Origin: Chryseobacterium gleum
GTDB lineage: Bacteria > Bacteroidota > Bacteroidia > Flavobacteriales > Weeksellaceae
Length of the DNA: 64,000 nt
Assembly (NCBI RefSeq): GCF_900636535.1
Contig: NZ_LR134289.1
Coordinates: 1,054,001-1,118,000, forward strand
Direction: 5' to 3'
The notes below the pieces were generated by a model. It had not been told where the DNA came from. It saw only the letters and a list, made by a program, of their open reading frames with translations, and searched no databases. Shown here piece by piece: positions 1 to 7,809 of the stretch; position 1 is the stretch's first letter, and each line of letters starts with the position of its first letter. The translations under genes were made by a program, and so were the position numbers.

Positions 1-2
1 AC

Positions 3-644
3 CTAGCTCTGAGACGGTATTACAATGGAAGTATGCAGGCAATACATCTGCCAGCCTAAGGTTTGATATAATAGTTTTCCTTCTTCTGTTGCCACTAACA
101 GGTTATTTGAAAATCCTTTTGACAAAGCAATCTTCTCAAGCTCTTTCAATAAAAAAGTAGCAAGACCTTTCCTCTGATGATCTTTTTCAGTAACAATCCT
201 GTCATAGACAGCCAGGCTATCTATAAGAGAAACACGTCCAATGGAAGCCTGTTCACCATTTTCTGTCACAATTCTGACCACAAAAGTTGTATTGTACTCA
301 GAAAACTCCAGGTGATATCCTTTTGCAAGACTGATTTCCCTGAAATGCATCGGGTGAAAGCAGGTCATCATATAACCCTGTGGCTGCAGTACCCATCTTT
401 CAGGAATTTTTTCTATAAATTCTTCAGGAGCAGCAGATACTTTCAGATGAATCCAGGGCTCATGAACTGAGTGGGCGAGCTGAAAAAAATCGTCATTAAG
501 TTCAGGAAATACAAAACGTTCTTTTTGCTTTTCATCTCCTACAATCACTCTGAAACCTGATTTATATTGAACAGGAAAAGATACTTCTCTTGATAAACAC
601 CAACCCTTAAGCCAGTTTTCTACGATTGTTACTTTATCCTTCAT
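3..644 (-). CDS. GNAT-family N-acetyltransferase
   Basis: Predicted cytoplasmic acetyl-CoA-dependent N-acetyltransferase of 213 residues; the acceptor substrate cannot be told from the sequence. The C-terminal half carries the GNAT acetyl-CoA motif A, QRKGLA at residues 157-162, followed by the helix LLKELEKIAL and the late LYQTLGW segment typical of motif B. The N-terminal half (about 1-100) is not a recognised GNAT core and may be family specific. The stop codon lies at the left edge of the window, so the gene is complete. It follows the DUF4428/SHOCT gene by 15 bases on the same strand and is probably co-transcribed with it. The family call is firm, the role unknown. Confidence 0.85.
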   Translation of the reverse strand: MKDKVTIVENWLKGWCLSREVSFPVQYKSGFRVIVGDEKQKERFVFPELNDDFFQLAHSVHEPWIHLKVSAAPEEFIEKIPERWVLQPQGYMMTCFHPMHFREISLAKGYHLEFSEYNTTFVVRIVTENGEQASIGRVSLIDSLAVYDRIVTEKDHQRKGLATFLLKELEKIALSKGFSNNLLVATEEGKLLYQTLGWQMYCLHTSIVIPSQS

Positions 645-659
645 CTTATTAAAAGTTTT

Positions 660-1517
660 TTATAATTGTTCCAGCAATTTCTTTTTTTGCTCTGTAAATT
701 CTGCATCAGTCAAAATTCCGTTTTCCCGAAGTTTTCCTAATTTTTCAAGCTGGTTTAAAATCTCTTCTGATGAAACGGCTCTTTTGTTTACAGTATCAGT
801 TTGTATAGAAGACGGTTTCTGTGGAGCGTTATAGAAAGCTTTTATCGTATCATAGAACTTTTCTGCATCTTCCTTATCCATAAAACATTCAAACTCTGCA
901 ATCTTTTCATCAAGATGCAGCTTAATGATGGGTGATCTGGGATCTGTTACAAAACTTACCGCTCTGATGGTTTCATTGGGATAATCATTGATCTCCGCTG
1001 CTCCGAACATTGATTTTGAAACAGAAATCAGCCTTTTGGAGGTAGCTACAAGTATTCCTGCAGCTAACGTATTGACAAATTGAGCATCTGTAATTGCAAT
1101 AATTGGTTCATCTTCAGGAATCAGGTAAGGAAGTTCTTTGATTTCTCCTTTGGTGAAAATAGAAAGGTTGGCACGCAGTTTTTCCAGTTCCTGCTTTATT
1201 TTGCGATGTCTTCTTTTATAAACTTCTCTTGAGATCTGGCCTGAATCTGTATTCGTAAGCGTAGGAAGATTCTGATTTGTGTTTACAGCAATCTCTAAAG
1301 ATCCGGTTTTTTTATTATTCAGAATTTTACTGATATCTTCAATGCTGAACTTATTGAGGTTATAAAGTAATTCTTCATTGATATTTGTTGCTATATTCAG
1401 ACACTTATTGCATAAAACATTGCCATCAGAAAGCATATTGGCTCCCAGAAGCGTATCCATAGATGTTAATTCTGCCTTACAAAATGCACAATTATTAGTC
1501 ATTTCTTTTTTATTCAA
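660..1517 (-). CDS. DUF4428 zinc finger / PH-like / SHOCT-domain protein
   Basis: A 285-residue soluble protein with three recognisable parts. Residues about 11-40 hold a CxxC...CxxC zinc finger (CAFC and CNKC) followed by a Leu-rich helix ending in SIEDISKIL, which resembles DUF4428. Residues about 125-230 resemble a bacterial PH-like (YokE-type) domain: a mostly beta segment with 'ILVATSKRLI' and 'FECFMDKEDAEKFYDTI'. The last about 35 residues are a SHOCT module (LEKLGKLRENGILTDAEFTEQKKKLL), a short oligomerisation-type helix pair. No signal peptide or membrane segment is visible. Proteins of this architecture have no firmly assigned function. It lies between the hisS terminator and the acetyltransferase gene. 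Confidence 0.8.
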   Translation of the reverse strand: MNKKEMTNNCAFCKAELTSMDTLLGANMLSDGNVLCNKCLNIATNINEELLYNLNKFSIEDISKILNNKKTGSLEIAVNTNQNLPTLTNTDSGQISREVYKRRHRKIKQELEKLRANLSIFTKGEIKELPYLIPEDEPIIAITDAQFVNTLAAGILVATSKRLISVSKSMFGAAEINDYPNETIRAVSFVTDPRSPIIKLHLDEKIAEFECFMDKEDAEKFYDTIKAFYNAPQKPSSIQTDTVNKRAVSSEEILNQLEKLGKLRENGILTDAEFTEQKKKLLEQL

Positions 1518-1542
1518 AAGTATTTAAATTCTCAGCATCCAT

Positions 1543-1580
1543 CAAAAAAAACAACCACAAAAGTAATTTTGCAGTTGTTC
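1543..1580 (-). terminator. Rho-independent terminator of hisS
   Basis: Inverted repeat AACAAC-ca-CAAAA / TTTTG-ca-GTTGTT around a 4-base loop. Read on the minus strand it ends in a run of eight T, just after the hisS stop codon and before the next minus-strand gene. Confidence 0.75.
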
Positions 1581-1601
1581 TGTTTTTATATAATTAAAAA
1601 A

Positions 1602-2972
1602 TTATTCTCCTAAAAATTCTTCTAATGAAACCGTTTTCTGTACTCCGGCTTCCAGATCTTTAAAAGTAACTGTATTATTTTTAATTTCTTCTTCACCAAG
1701 GAAAACAAGATTCTTTATGCCTTTCTTTTCTGCGTAAGTAAACTGTTTGTTGATTTTCGCATTTTCAGGATACAATTCTGCCGAAATACCTTTTGCTCTT
1801 AGCTGCATCATTAGTTTTAAAGCTTCCGTTACACCGTCACCTCCAAAGTTAGCAAACAGATATTCTATTTTGGCTGACGCTTCTTCAGGGAAAAGATTCA
1901 ATTCTTCCATTACAAGATAGATTCTGTCTAATCCGAATGAAATTCCTATCCCCGGAATATTCTTCACTCCAAAAACTTCAGTCAGGTTATCATATCTTCC
2001 ACCTCCCCCGATGGATCCCATAGCAACCTCATCTGCCTTCACTTCAAAGATGGCTCCTGTATAGTAATCTAAACCTCTGGCCAATGTAATATTGAATACC
2101 AGATTTTGGATATCAACACCAAGGTTCAGAGACTGGGTAAGAACAAACTCCAGTTCTTCTACTCCTTTCAGACCGATTTCATTTCCTGCAAATTTCTCTT
2201 TCAGTTGAAGAAGATTTTCCAGTGCATCATCAGATTGGCTGAATAAAAAGTCTAATTTATCGATAGATTCCTGAGAAATTTCTCTTTCCAGTAATTCTTT
2301 CACCACTCCGTCTTTGCCAATTTTATCCAGTTTATCCAATGCCACCGTGAAGTCAATCAGTTTATCTGTGATTCCGGCATATTCTGCCAAACCGGAAAGG
2401 ATTTTCCTGTTATTCATATGAATCGTAACAGGAACTTTCAGATCAGCAAATGATTTTAAATATAACTGAACCAGCTCTACTTCCTGTAATAAGCTTTCAC
2501 TTCCCACCACATCTGCATCACACTGATAGAATTCTCTGAATCTTCCTTTCTGAGGTCTGTCTGCTCTCCAAACCGGTTGAATTTGCGAACGTTTGAACGG
2601 AAAAGTCAGTTTCCCATGGTTCATTGCTACAAATCTTGCAAAAGGTACGGTAAGGTCATAGCGAAGAGCTTTATCAGTAAGGCTTTCTGCACTGAATGGT
2701 TTTTCCAATGCTTTTTGGAAATCATGAAGCATCTGAGTTTTTTTCTCTTCTTTTGCTTCATTGATACTTGAATTTAAAATTTTAAAAATCAAGCGGTCAC
2801 CTTCTTCTCCGTATTTTCCTGTAAGTGTAGAAAGATTTTCAAAACTTGGCGTTTCCAATGGCTGAAACCCGAATAATTCAAAATTATTCTGTAATATATT
2901 GATGATATATTTTCTTCTGGAAACTTCCTGTGCCGTAAAATCTCTCGTCCCTTTTGCTAAACTTGGCTTCAT
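1602..2972 (-). CDS. hisS: Histidyl-tRNA synthetase
   Basis: Class II aminoacyl-tRNA synthetase that charges tRNA-His with histidine using ATP; cytoplasmic and essential. The start is placed at the Met of [12 protein letters not shown] (456 residues) because the family begins at this motif and a Bacteroidota -7 box (TACTTTTG, minus strand, 2998-3005) sits about 25 bases upstream; the longer reading frame to 3032 would begin upstream of that promoter. Visible motifs are the motif-2 region with [14 protein letters not shown], the HisRS signature [12 protein letters not shown], and motif 3 with [10 protein letters not shown]. The C-terminal about 90 residues form the anticodon-binding domain. 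It ends in a strong terminator and is probably a single-gene transcript. Confidence 0.97.
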   Translation of the reverse strand: MKPSLAKGTRDFTAQEVSRRKYIINILQNNFELFGFQPLETPSFENLSTLTGKYGEEGDRLIFKILNSSINEAKEEKKTQMLHDFQKALEKPFSAESLTDKALRYDLTVPFARFVAMNHGKLTFPFKRSQIQPVWRADRPQKGRFREFYQCDADVVGSESLLQEVELVQLYLKSFADLKVPVTIHMNNRKILSGLAEYAGITDKLIDFTVALDKLDKIGKDGVVKELLEREISQESIDKLDFLFSQSDDALENLLQLKEKFAGNEIGLKGVEELEFVLTQSLNLGVDIQNLVFNITLARGLDYYTGAIFEVKADEVAMGSIGGGGRYDNLTEVFGVKNIPGIGISFGLDRIYLVMEELNLFPEEASAKIEYLFANFGGDGVTEALKLMMQLRAKGISAELYPENAKINKQFTYAEKKGIKNLVFLGEEEIKNNTVTFKDLEAGVQKTVSLEEFLGE

Positions 2973-2997
2973 TTCTTGTATGTCATTTTGATAAATG

Positions 2998-3005
2998 CAA
3001 AAGTA
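2998..3005 (-). promoter_or_regulatory. -7 promoter box for hisS
   Basis: TACTTTTG on the minus strand matches the Bacteroidota consensus TAnnTTTG. It lies 25 bases before the chosen hisS ATG. No clear -33 TTG is present at the expected distance. Confidence 0.5.
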
Positions 3006-3032
3006 AGGAATTGCAGGGACTTTACACAGCAT

Positions 3033-3066
3033 AAAAAAGCTGAAGAAAATCTTCCTTCAGCTTTTC
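3033..3066 (-). terminator. Terminator of the ssb-HRDC unit
   Basis: An 11-bp perfect stem AAAAGCTGAAG / CTTCAGCTTTT with a 9-base loop. On the minus strand it is followed by T residues, directly after the HRDC gene. Confidence 0.8.
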
Positions 3067-3094
3067 TTGTTGTGTTATCAATTATTTCAAAAAA

Positions 3095-3550
3095 TCATAT
3101 GCTTTCAAGAATTTCGAGAATTTCTTCACCATAATTTTCAATTTTATGTTTCCCGAACCCTTTAATCTCCAGTAATTCTTCTTTTTTAGCAGGTTTATAC
3201 TTCGCTACAGAGACCAGCTCTTTATTGCTGGCAATGAAATAAGTGGGAAGATTCTGTTCTTTTGCTTTTTCTGATCTCCAGAGCTTCAAAGCATCCAGTA
3301 TCTTTTCTTCATCCATATTCAAAGTTTCGCTTTCGGCAGAGTATTTTACGGTCTTCGGTTCTTTTACTGTATTTTTTGCAGGCTTTAAGTCTTCAAAGTA
3401 CAATATTACAGACCAGTAGCGCTCTTCACTTACAAAAGCTGTTTCTACTTTCATAATTTCGTTGGCTTCCAGAAAATCATCCAGCATTTTCTGATCTTTG
3501 TAGAGAAATTCTTCAGGAATCCTGATTTTAAAAACTTTTACTTTCATCAT
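3095..3550 (-). CDS. HRDC-domain protein
   Basis: A 151-residue protein whose C-terminal half (about 78-150) is an HRDC domain: LDALKLWRSEKAKEQNLPTY, 'IASNKELVSVAKYKP' and the terminal 'LLEIKGFGKHKIENYGEEIL'. HRDC is a helical nucleic-acid-binding module found at the C-terminus of RecQ and RNase D; here it stands alone behind an N-terminal about 60-residue beta-rich segment. No helicase or nuclease domain is present, so it is probably a DNA- or RNA-binding accessory protein. It starts 14 bases after the ssb stop codon and shares its terminator, which supports a DNA-associated role. Of the two adjacent Met codons the first was kept; the second is equally possible. Confidence 0.82.
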   Translation of the reverse strand: MMKVKVFKIRIPEEFLYKDQKMLDDFLEANEIMKVETAFVSEERYWSVILYFEDLKPAKNTVKEPKTVKYSAESETLNMDEEKILDALKLWRSEKAKEQNLPTYFIASNKELVSVAKYKPAKKEELLEIKGFGKHKIENYGEEILEILESI

Positions 3551-3564
3551 TTGTGTTTTTAGAA

Positions 3565-3897
3565 TTATTTACCTCCTAATAATAGGATCTCATCTACACG
3601 AATTTCTGTGATATACCGCTTCACCCCATCCTTGTCATCATATGATCTGTAGGTAAGCTTTCCTTCTACGGCAATTTCTTTTCCTTTGGGAACATATTTT
3701 TCAAAAATTTCTGCTGTTTTTCCAAAGGCAATAAGGTTGTGCCATTGCGTTTCTTCTACTTTTTCTCCTTTGGCATTCGTGTAATGATCACTGGTAGCTA
3801 AGGATACACTTGCTTTTACATTTCCGTTGTCGAAGTTTACCATTTCAACTTCTTTTCCTGTGTAACCAATTAATGTTACTTTGTTTCTTAGTGACAT
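3565..3897 (-). CDS. ssb: Single-stranded DNA-binding protein, short form
   Basis: An OB-fold single-stranded DNA-binding protein of only 110 residues. The N-terminus (LRNKVTLIGYTGKEVE), the central 'TQWHNLIAFGKTAEI' and 'KGKEIAVEGKLTYRSYDDKDG' are hallmark SSB segments. The usual disordered linker and acidic C-terminal tip (DDDIPF-like) that recruits partner proteins are absent: the protein ends at LLLGGK right after the OB-fold. This suggests a secondary, special-purpose paralogue rather than the housekeeping SSB, which should be elsewhere in the genome. It is transcribed with the downstream HRDC gene. Confidence 0.93.
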   Translation of the reverse strand: MSLRNKVTLIGYTGKEVEMVNFDNGNVKASVSLATSDHYTNAKGEKVEETQWHNLIAFGKTAEIFEKYVPKGKEIAVEGKLTYRSYDDKDGVKRYITEIRVDEILLLGGK

Positions 3898-4238
3898 AGC
3901 TTTTAGATTTTAAAGATTAATAAATTCAGATAAGAGACGTTCACTGTTTTTCTCAAATCTCTTTTGCAAAGATTGCGATGTTCTGATATCACAGTCGGTT
4001 ATAAACTATTTAAATCCGTTTGTAGTCGTTTGTAAACGGATACAGAAACAAAAAGAATTCTGTATAAAACAGGATTCATCTGGATTAAAAGGCAATAATT
4101 TCTGCTTTTTAATTAAAAATTTAATGAAACAAAAACATATCCAAAAATATTCTTCTCCATTCAAAAACACAGAAAAACAGAAGTATGAACGAGGATTTTT
4201 TTCTATTTAATTTAATTTTTTTTTGCAAATTTGTAAAA
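3898..4238. other. Intergenic region with an operator-like palindrome
   Basis: A 341-base AT-rich divergent region between ssb and the XRE regulator, without a coding signal. It holds one notable structure at 4014-4041, listed separately. Confidence 0.6.
4014..4041. promoter_or_regulatory. Candidate operator: inverted plus direct repeat
   Basis: ATCCGTTT (4014-4021) and AAACGGAT (4034-4041) form an exact 8-base inverted repeat with a 12-base spacer. Within it the 8-mer CGTTTGTA occurs twice in direct orientation (4017-4024 and 4027-4034), spaced 10 bases apart, about one helical turn. It lies between ssb and an HTH regulator gene and may be that regulator's binding site; this is inference. 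Confidence 0.45.
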
Positions 4239-4607
4239 ATGTCTGATATGCAAAAAGAAAAACTTCGTACAGTAAGAAAGATGAAAGGCTTTACCCAGCA
4301 GCAAATGGCTGAGGTAATCCCCACTGATGTCTCCAATTACAGCAGAAAAGAAAGTGGTACTGTATCTATTACACAGACAGAATGGAGCAAACTTGCTAAA
4401 TTTCTAGAGGTTCCGGTTGAAGAAATTTACGAAGAAGAGGAAGTAAAATTTGTTGTCGAGAATCCTATATTTAATGATAGCTCTCTAGCAAATATTGGTA
4501 ATAATAATACTACTAACATCAGCAATGAATTAAGCATAGAAATTATTAAAACGATGCAGGAATATATTGGGCTTTTGAAAGAGGAAATTGAAAGACTGAA
4601 AAAATAA
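4239..4607 (+). CDS. XRE-family helix-turn-helix regulator
   Basis: A small DNA-binding protein of 122 residues from the chosen start (MSDMQKEK). The Cro/C1-type HTH covers about residues 4-60: 'LRTVRKMKGFTQQQMAEVI' followed by the recognition part 'DVSNYSRKESG' and 'LAKFLEVPVEEIYE'. A Ser/Asn-rich linker (NIGNNNTTNIS) leads to a C-terminal amphipathic helix that may mediate dimerisation. The longer frame beginning at 4185 adds a Phe-rich N-terminus coming from an AT-rich stretch and is rejected. The gene is monocistronic and divergent from ssb; the palindrome at 4014-4041 is a plausible target. The regulated genes are unknown. Confidence 0.85.
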   Translation: MSDMQKEKLRTVRKMKGFTQQQMAEVIPTDVSNYSRKESGTVSITQTEWSKLAKFLEVPVEEIYEEEEVKFVVENPIFNDSSLANIGNNNTTNISNELSIEIIKTMQEYIGLLKEEIERLKK

Positions 4608-4777
4608 AATTATTGCTAAAAATATATTGAAGTCAGAATGGGTTATTACTTATTCTGACTTTCTTTTTTCAGACATCTGGTAAAGTAATTTTTAATATTT
4701 TCTTAATTATTTATCGGGAATATTATTCAACAAAAGTTCTAAATTCGTTTAGGTTATTCCGGCATAATTTCCTTTGT

Positions 4778-5503
4778 ATGAGAAATCATTTTAAAATTCT
4801 CGCAGCATACACCGCATTTTTATTGTTTCCCGTGCTCTCTTCAGCACAAAAAAATACTTATACGAAAGTTCCTCATCAATTTGATCTGAGTAGATTTGAT
4901 CTGCAACTGCCTATTCCTAAAAATAATTCCATTACGATTATTAAAGGATCTGATATTGAACAATTCTCCTCCGATAACTTTTATTTTTCTCCTCAGGATA
5001 GCAGCATACGTTTCTTTTGTTCTTCTAATGGCAAAACGACCCAAGGTTCACATTTTCCAAGAACAGAATTGCGCCAGATAAAAGAATGGAATTTTGAAAA
5101 TCAACATAGTTTACGTGTAAAAATGGCTGTTTTGCAGCAACCTGGAACCGGAAAAATTATTATTGGTCAGATTCATGGGCATTCCAAAGGCACCGAAGCT
5201 TTAAAAATCTGGTGGAATAATGGTGAAATTCAGGCTGGCTTCAAAAAAGAAGTTAATGACAAAGAAGAAAGAATTACGCTTCTGAAAAATGTTTCTTTAG
5301 ATCAAACATTTGATTACAGTATTCAACAAAACAATGCTGATGTCTTAGTAACGGTAAACCAGCAGACTGTTTCTTTTCATTTTGGTGACAGCTGGAAAAC
5401 AGAATCCGTTTATTTCAAGGCAGGAAATTATCTGCAGGACAACAACCAATCTCCTGTAACTTCAGGCCTGACTGCTATTTACGATATCAGAATATCAGAA
5501 TAA
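4778..5503 (+). CDS. Alginate lyase, polysaccharide lyase family 7
   Basis: A secreted alginate (polymannuronate/polyguluronate) lyase of 241 residues that cleaves glycosidic bonds by beta-elimination. A Sec signal peptide spans residues 1-23 (hydrophobic core LAAYTAFLLFPVL, cleavage near SSAQ). All three diagnostic PL7 motifs are present: RTELR (95-99), QIH (131-133, with catalytic His) and YFKAGNYLQ (212-220, with catalytic Tyr). The mature length of about 218 residues fits a single-domain PL7 enzyme. No T9SS tail, SusC/SusD pair or other carbohydrate enzyme is adjacent, so this is not a polysaccharide utilisation locus. It may be an orphan scavenging enzyme or act on biofilm alginate. Confidence 0.9.
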   Translation: MRNHFKILAAYTAFLLFPVLSSAQKNTYTKVPHQFDLSRFDLQLPIPKNNSITIIKGSDIEQFSSDNFYFSPQDSSIRFFCSSNGKTTQGSHFPRTELRQIKEWNFENQHSLRVKMAVLQQPGTGKIIIGQIHGHSKGTEALKIWWNNGEIQAGFKKEVNDKEERITLLKNVSLDQTFDYSIQQNNADVLVTVNQQTVSFHFGDSWKTESVYFKAGNYLQDNNQSPVTSGLTAIYDIRISE

Positions 5504-5536
5504 AAAAGGCACTCAAGCAACTAATGAGTACCTTTC
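5504..5536 (+). terminator. Terminator after alginate lyase
   Basis: Stem AAAGGcACTCA / TGAGTaCCTTT with one mismatch, starting at the stop codon of the lyase gene and flanked by A and T residues. Confidence 0.55.
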
Positions 5537-5618
5537 ACTTAATCATCTAACTTAGAATTGGAATTTTATACGTTTCTCATTCAATGGTCAGTCGGTTAAT
5601 AAGCTTTAAATAATGAGA

Positions 5619-6410
5619 TTAATCTTTGGCTTGAGAAATCCTTGTTATACTATCAATAGTGGCATCTAATGAAGTATCAGATTTTATTTTAATAAGATAT
5701 CCGCTGCCGATAGATAAAGGATCTGCAACACTCACCAGATAAAAAACCAGATTTCCGGATGTTACCCCATTGGGCGCAACAGCTGTCTGATCTATGGAGA
5801 ATGTGGAAGGAGGTACAGGATTTGAGAGGTTTACTGTCACAAATGCAACGGAACCATTATTTTTATTGGCATAGCTTACAATAACCCTCCACATATGAAC
5901 CTGCCCTGCAATAGGGTTTTCCAGAAACCGTCCCGTAGTAGGATTATATATGTCCCCGGGTACCGGATTGAGAATATTTTCCGGCCAGGTAGTTGTAGGA
6001 GGAGCTGCAAAGTCTGTCACAATATTCATCGGGGTCTGGTAAACAATGTTTTCATAAGTCATTAATGGAACTCCGCCGGAAGATCTGAATGCGAATGAAG
6101 GCTTCACACCTGCCCCGCTATTCAGTTTTACAACGCCTTCATTAGCTGTTGTTAAGGTCTGCGAAGAAATTACCGTACTCCACTGGGTCCCGTTGTAGTA
6201 CCTTAGGGTCTTATTTGTAGAATCGTAGATGACCATTCCCGCTGTGGGTGTGGTTACATTTGCCGGAGGGTTGGCATTTCTGGTTAACACAACTGCCGAA
6301 TTGGATGAGGTTACATCTAAAACTCCTTGTGGAGAGGTTGTATTAATCCCAACCTGTGCAGACAAGAAGGAAGAGCATACAATACTCATCAATAAATTGG
6401 ATTTTTTCAT
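5619..6410 (-). CDS. Secreted surface protein with QVGIN-type head
   Basis: A 263-residue exported protein. The start is placed at MKKSNLLMSIV, which gives a Sec signal peptide (cleavage after SAQ) and a -7 box (TAATTTTG, minus strand, 6434-6441) 23 bases upstream; the longer frame adds 14 residues without function. The mature protein begins with VGINTTSPQGVLDVTSSN and continues to 'PTAGMVIYDSTNKTLRYYNGTQW', a head seen on many Flavobacteriia surface proteins and resembling phage tail-fibre heads. The remainder is Thr/Pro/Asn-rich and beta-like. No T9SS C-terminal domain was found. The function is unknown; a surface or fibre-like role is inferred. The gene at 61153 has the same head. Confidence 0.75.
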   Translation of the reverse strand: MKKSNLLMSIVCSSFLSAQVGINTTSPQGVLDVTSSNSAVVLTRNANPPANVTTPTAGMVIYDSTNKTLRYYNGTQWSTVISSQTLTTANEGVVKLNSGAGVKPSFAFRSSGGVPLMTYENIVYQTPMNIVTDFAAPPTTTWPENILNPVPGDIYNPTTGRFLENPIAGQVHMWRVIVSYANKNNGSVAFVTVNLSNPVPPSTFSIDQTAVAPNGVTSGNLVFYLVSVADPLSIGSGYLIKIKSDTSLDATIDSITRISQAKD

Positions 6411-6433
6411 GGTTTGCTTTTTGAATGTTATCT

Positions 6434-6441
6434 CAAAATTA
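6434..6441 (-). promoter_or_regulatory. -7 promoter box for the QVGIN surface protein
   Basis: TAATTTTG on the minus strand matches TAnnTTTG and lies 23 bases upstream of the chosen start at 6410. A good -33 element was not seen. Confidence 0.45.
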
Positions 6442-6807
6442 CAAAAAACCACAATACCGTGAAATAAAAATTCAATTTATTTGCATGAAAACAAGATAGT
6501 TACAAACAATAATATATTATGAATAAAAAAATATTTTAAAACATTGATAAACATTGAATTTTTCAAAATATAGAAAATTAAACAAAATACAGGCTTGAAT
6601 ATTCAGAAGAATAATTTTAATAAATAAATTAGGCCTTTTTTCATAAAATGAACTACCATAGTCATCAGAATATTCTCAAATCAGTTCCATTTTTTAAATA
6701 ATTTACTGTATTTCAGAAGTTAAGAGTTAATTCATTCTAAAGATGAATTTGTTTCAATAAAATAGCTGTATATCTCACAGCTAGTCATTTACAAATGGAT
6801 AATTGCG
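6442..6807. other. AT-rich intergenic region
   Basis: About 370 very AT-rich bases between a minus-strand surface protein gene and the plus-strand arginase remnant. Nothing beyond the flanking promoter boxes was seen. Confidence 0.5.
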
Positions 6808-7170
6808 TATCTTTGTGAAAATTCTTTATGAAAAGGAATATCAATATTTTTGAGTTTCCTCTCGATCTGGGACTTACCAAAAGAAAGATAAGACAGAATC
6901 CGGTGTTCGAACACTTCCGGACTGGCTTACAAAATTTGATTTTCATAAAAGAATTAACTCTAAGAATGTTTTCAGGCCCGAGGCTCCGGAATACTCCATG
7001 TACTTTGATAAAGATTTCAGAAATGCAGCATAGATTGTTAAATATGGTCAAAAAAAGCGACTGTATTATAACATGGAATTGTGATGATGATCTGGAGGAA
7101 TTGCTGTGATCTTTGTTTAAAACCGTTATGCTTTGGTATGTGAAGACAGAACGTAATATGCAACATTTGT
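6808..7170 (+). pseudogene. Decayed arginase/agmatinase-family gene remnant
   Basis: A -7 box (TATCTTTG, 6808-6815) and an ATG at 6828 are preserved. Frame one encodes MKRNINIFEFPLDLGLTKR, which resembles the N-terminus of Bacteroidota arginase-family proteins. After about 25 codons the similarity moves to another frame: GVRTLPDWLTKFDFHKR and then FRPEAPEYSMYFDKD, ending at a TAG after RNAA. The same frame continues past the stop as EIVKYGQKK-like text, and further on GGI...V plus NRYAL resemble a damaged GGDC and strand region of the family fold. The gene thus has at least one frameshift, several stops and no catalytic Asp/His clusters. Frame shifts were read by eye; the parent family is an inference from these fragments. 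Confidence 0.6.
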
Positions 7171-7210
7171 AGAAAATTTAATTTAAATTATAAAAAATAA
7201 AGAAGACTAA

Positions 7211-7804
7211 ATGAAGAAGAGTATAAAAAGAACATTCAGAGTTTCAAAGTACGTAATCTATAAGGAAACGCTTGTTGATTATAAAGAGCATTTCTGGTCA
7301 TTTTTAGGTGCGTTTTTTGGGATCGGAATTATTGCATTTATCCAGTCTCATTCACTGGCCGAAACTGAAAATATTTTCCTCATCGGTTCTTTCGGAGCTT
7401 CAAGTGTTCTTATTTACGGAGCCATACAAAGTCCGTTGGCACAGCCCAGAAACCTTATAGGCGGCCATGTTTTATCGGCACTCGTAGGAGTTACTGTTTA
7501 TCAGTTTGTTCCTCATATTATCTGGCTTTCGGCACCTCTGGCAGTGGCTTTCTCTATCGTGCTGATGCAGTATACAAAGACATTGCATCCACCTGGAGGT
7601 GCTACCGCTCTCATTGCTGTAAGCTCTACGGGCAAAATCCCTGAATTAGGGTATTGGTATGTAGTCTCCCCTGTTCTTTCAGGATGCATTATTCTTCTGC
7701 TTGTGGCTTTGTTCTTTAATAACATTACGCCCAACAGAAGCTACCCTACCCACAGCAGGTTTAAGAAACTGCTAAAAAAAAGACACACACATCACCTAAA
7801 ATAA
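7211..7804 (+). CDS. HPP-family integral membrane protein
   Basis: A 197-residue inner-membrane protein with four to five hydrophobic helices (about 29-48, 57-75, 86-101, 107-121, 146-168). The diagnostic HPP motif is at about 125-132: LHPPGGAT. The first cytosolic part is basic (KKSIKRTFRVSKY), as is the His/Lys-rich C-terminus. HPP proteins have been linked to nitrite transport in plants and cyanobacteria, but bacterial members of this length are mostly uncharacterised, so transport is only a possibility. It begins about 40 bases after the arginase remnant and is followed 5 bases later by a small Zn-ribbon gene, suggesting co-transcription. Confidence 0.85.
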   Translation: MKKSIKRTFRVSKYVIYKETLVDYKEHFWSFLGAFFGIGIIAFIQSHSLAETENIFLIGSFGASSVLIYGAIQSPLAQPRNLIGGHVLSALVGVTVYQFVPHIIWLSAPLAVAFSIVLMQYTKTLHPPGGATALIAVSSTGKIPELGYWYVVSPVLSGCIILLLVALFFNNITPNRSYPTHSRFKKLLKKRHTHHLK

Positions 7805-7809
7805 AGATC

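Noticed and set aside
4771..4780. CCTTTG directly before the alginate lyase ATG as a leaderless promoter
   Set aside because: The box would be TTCCTTTG with a mismatch and ends 1 base before the ATG, which puts the transcript start inside the coding region.
6785..7051. 88-residue minus-strand frame over the arginase remnant
   Set aside because: Opposite-strand shadow; the plus-strand fragments align with a known family and the minus frame does not.
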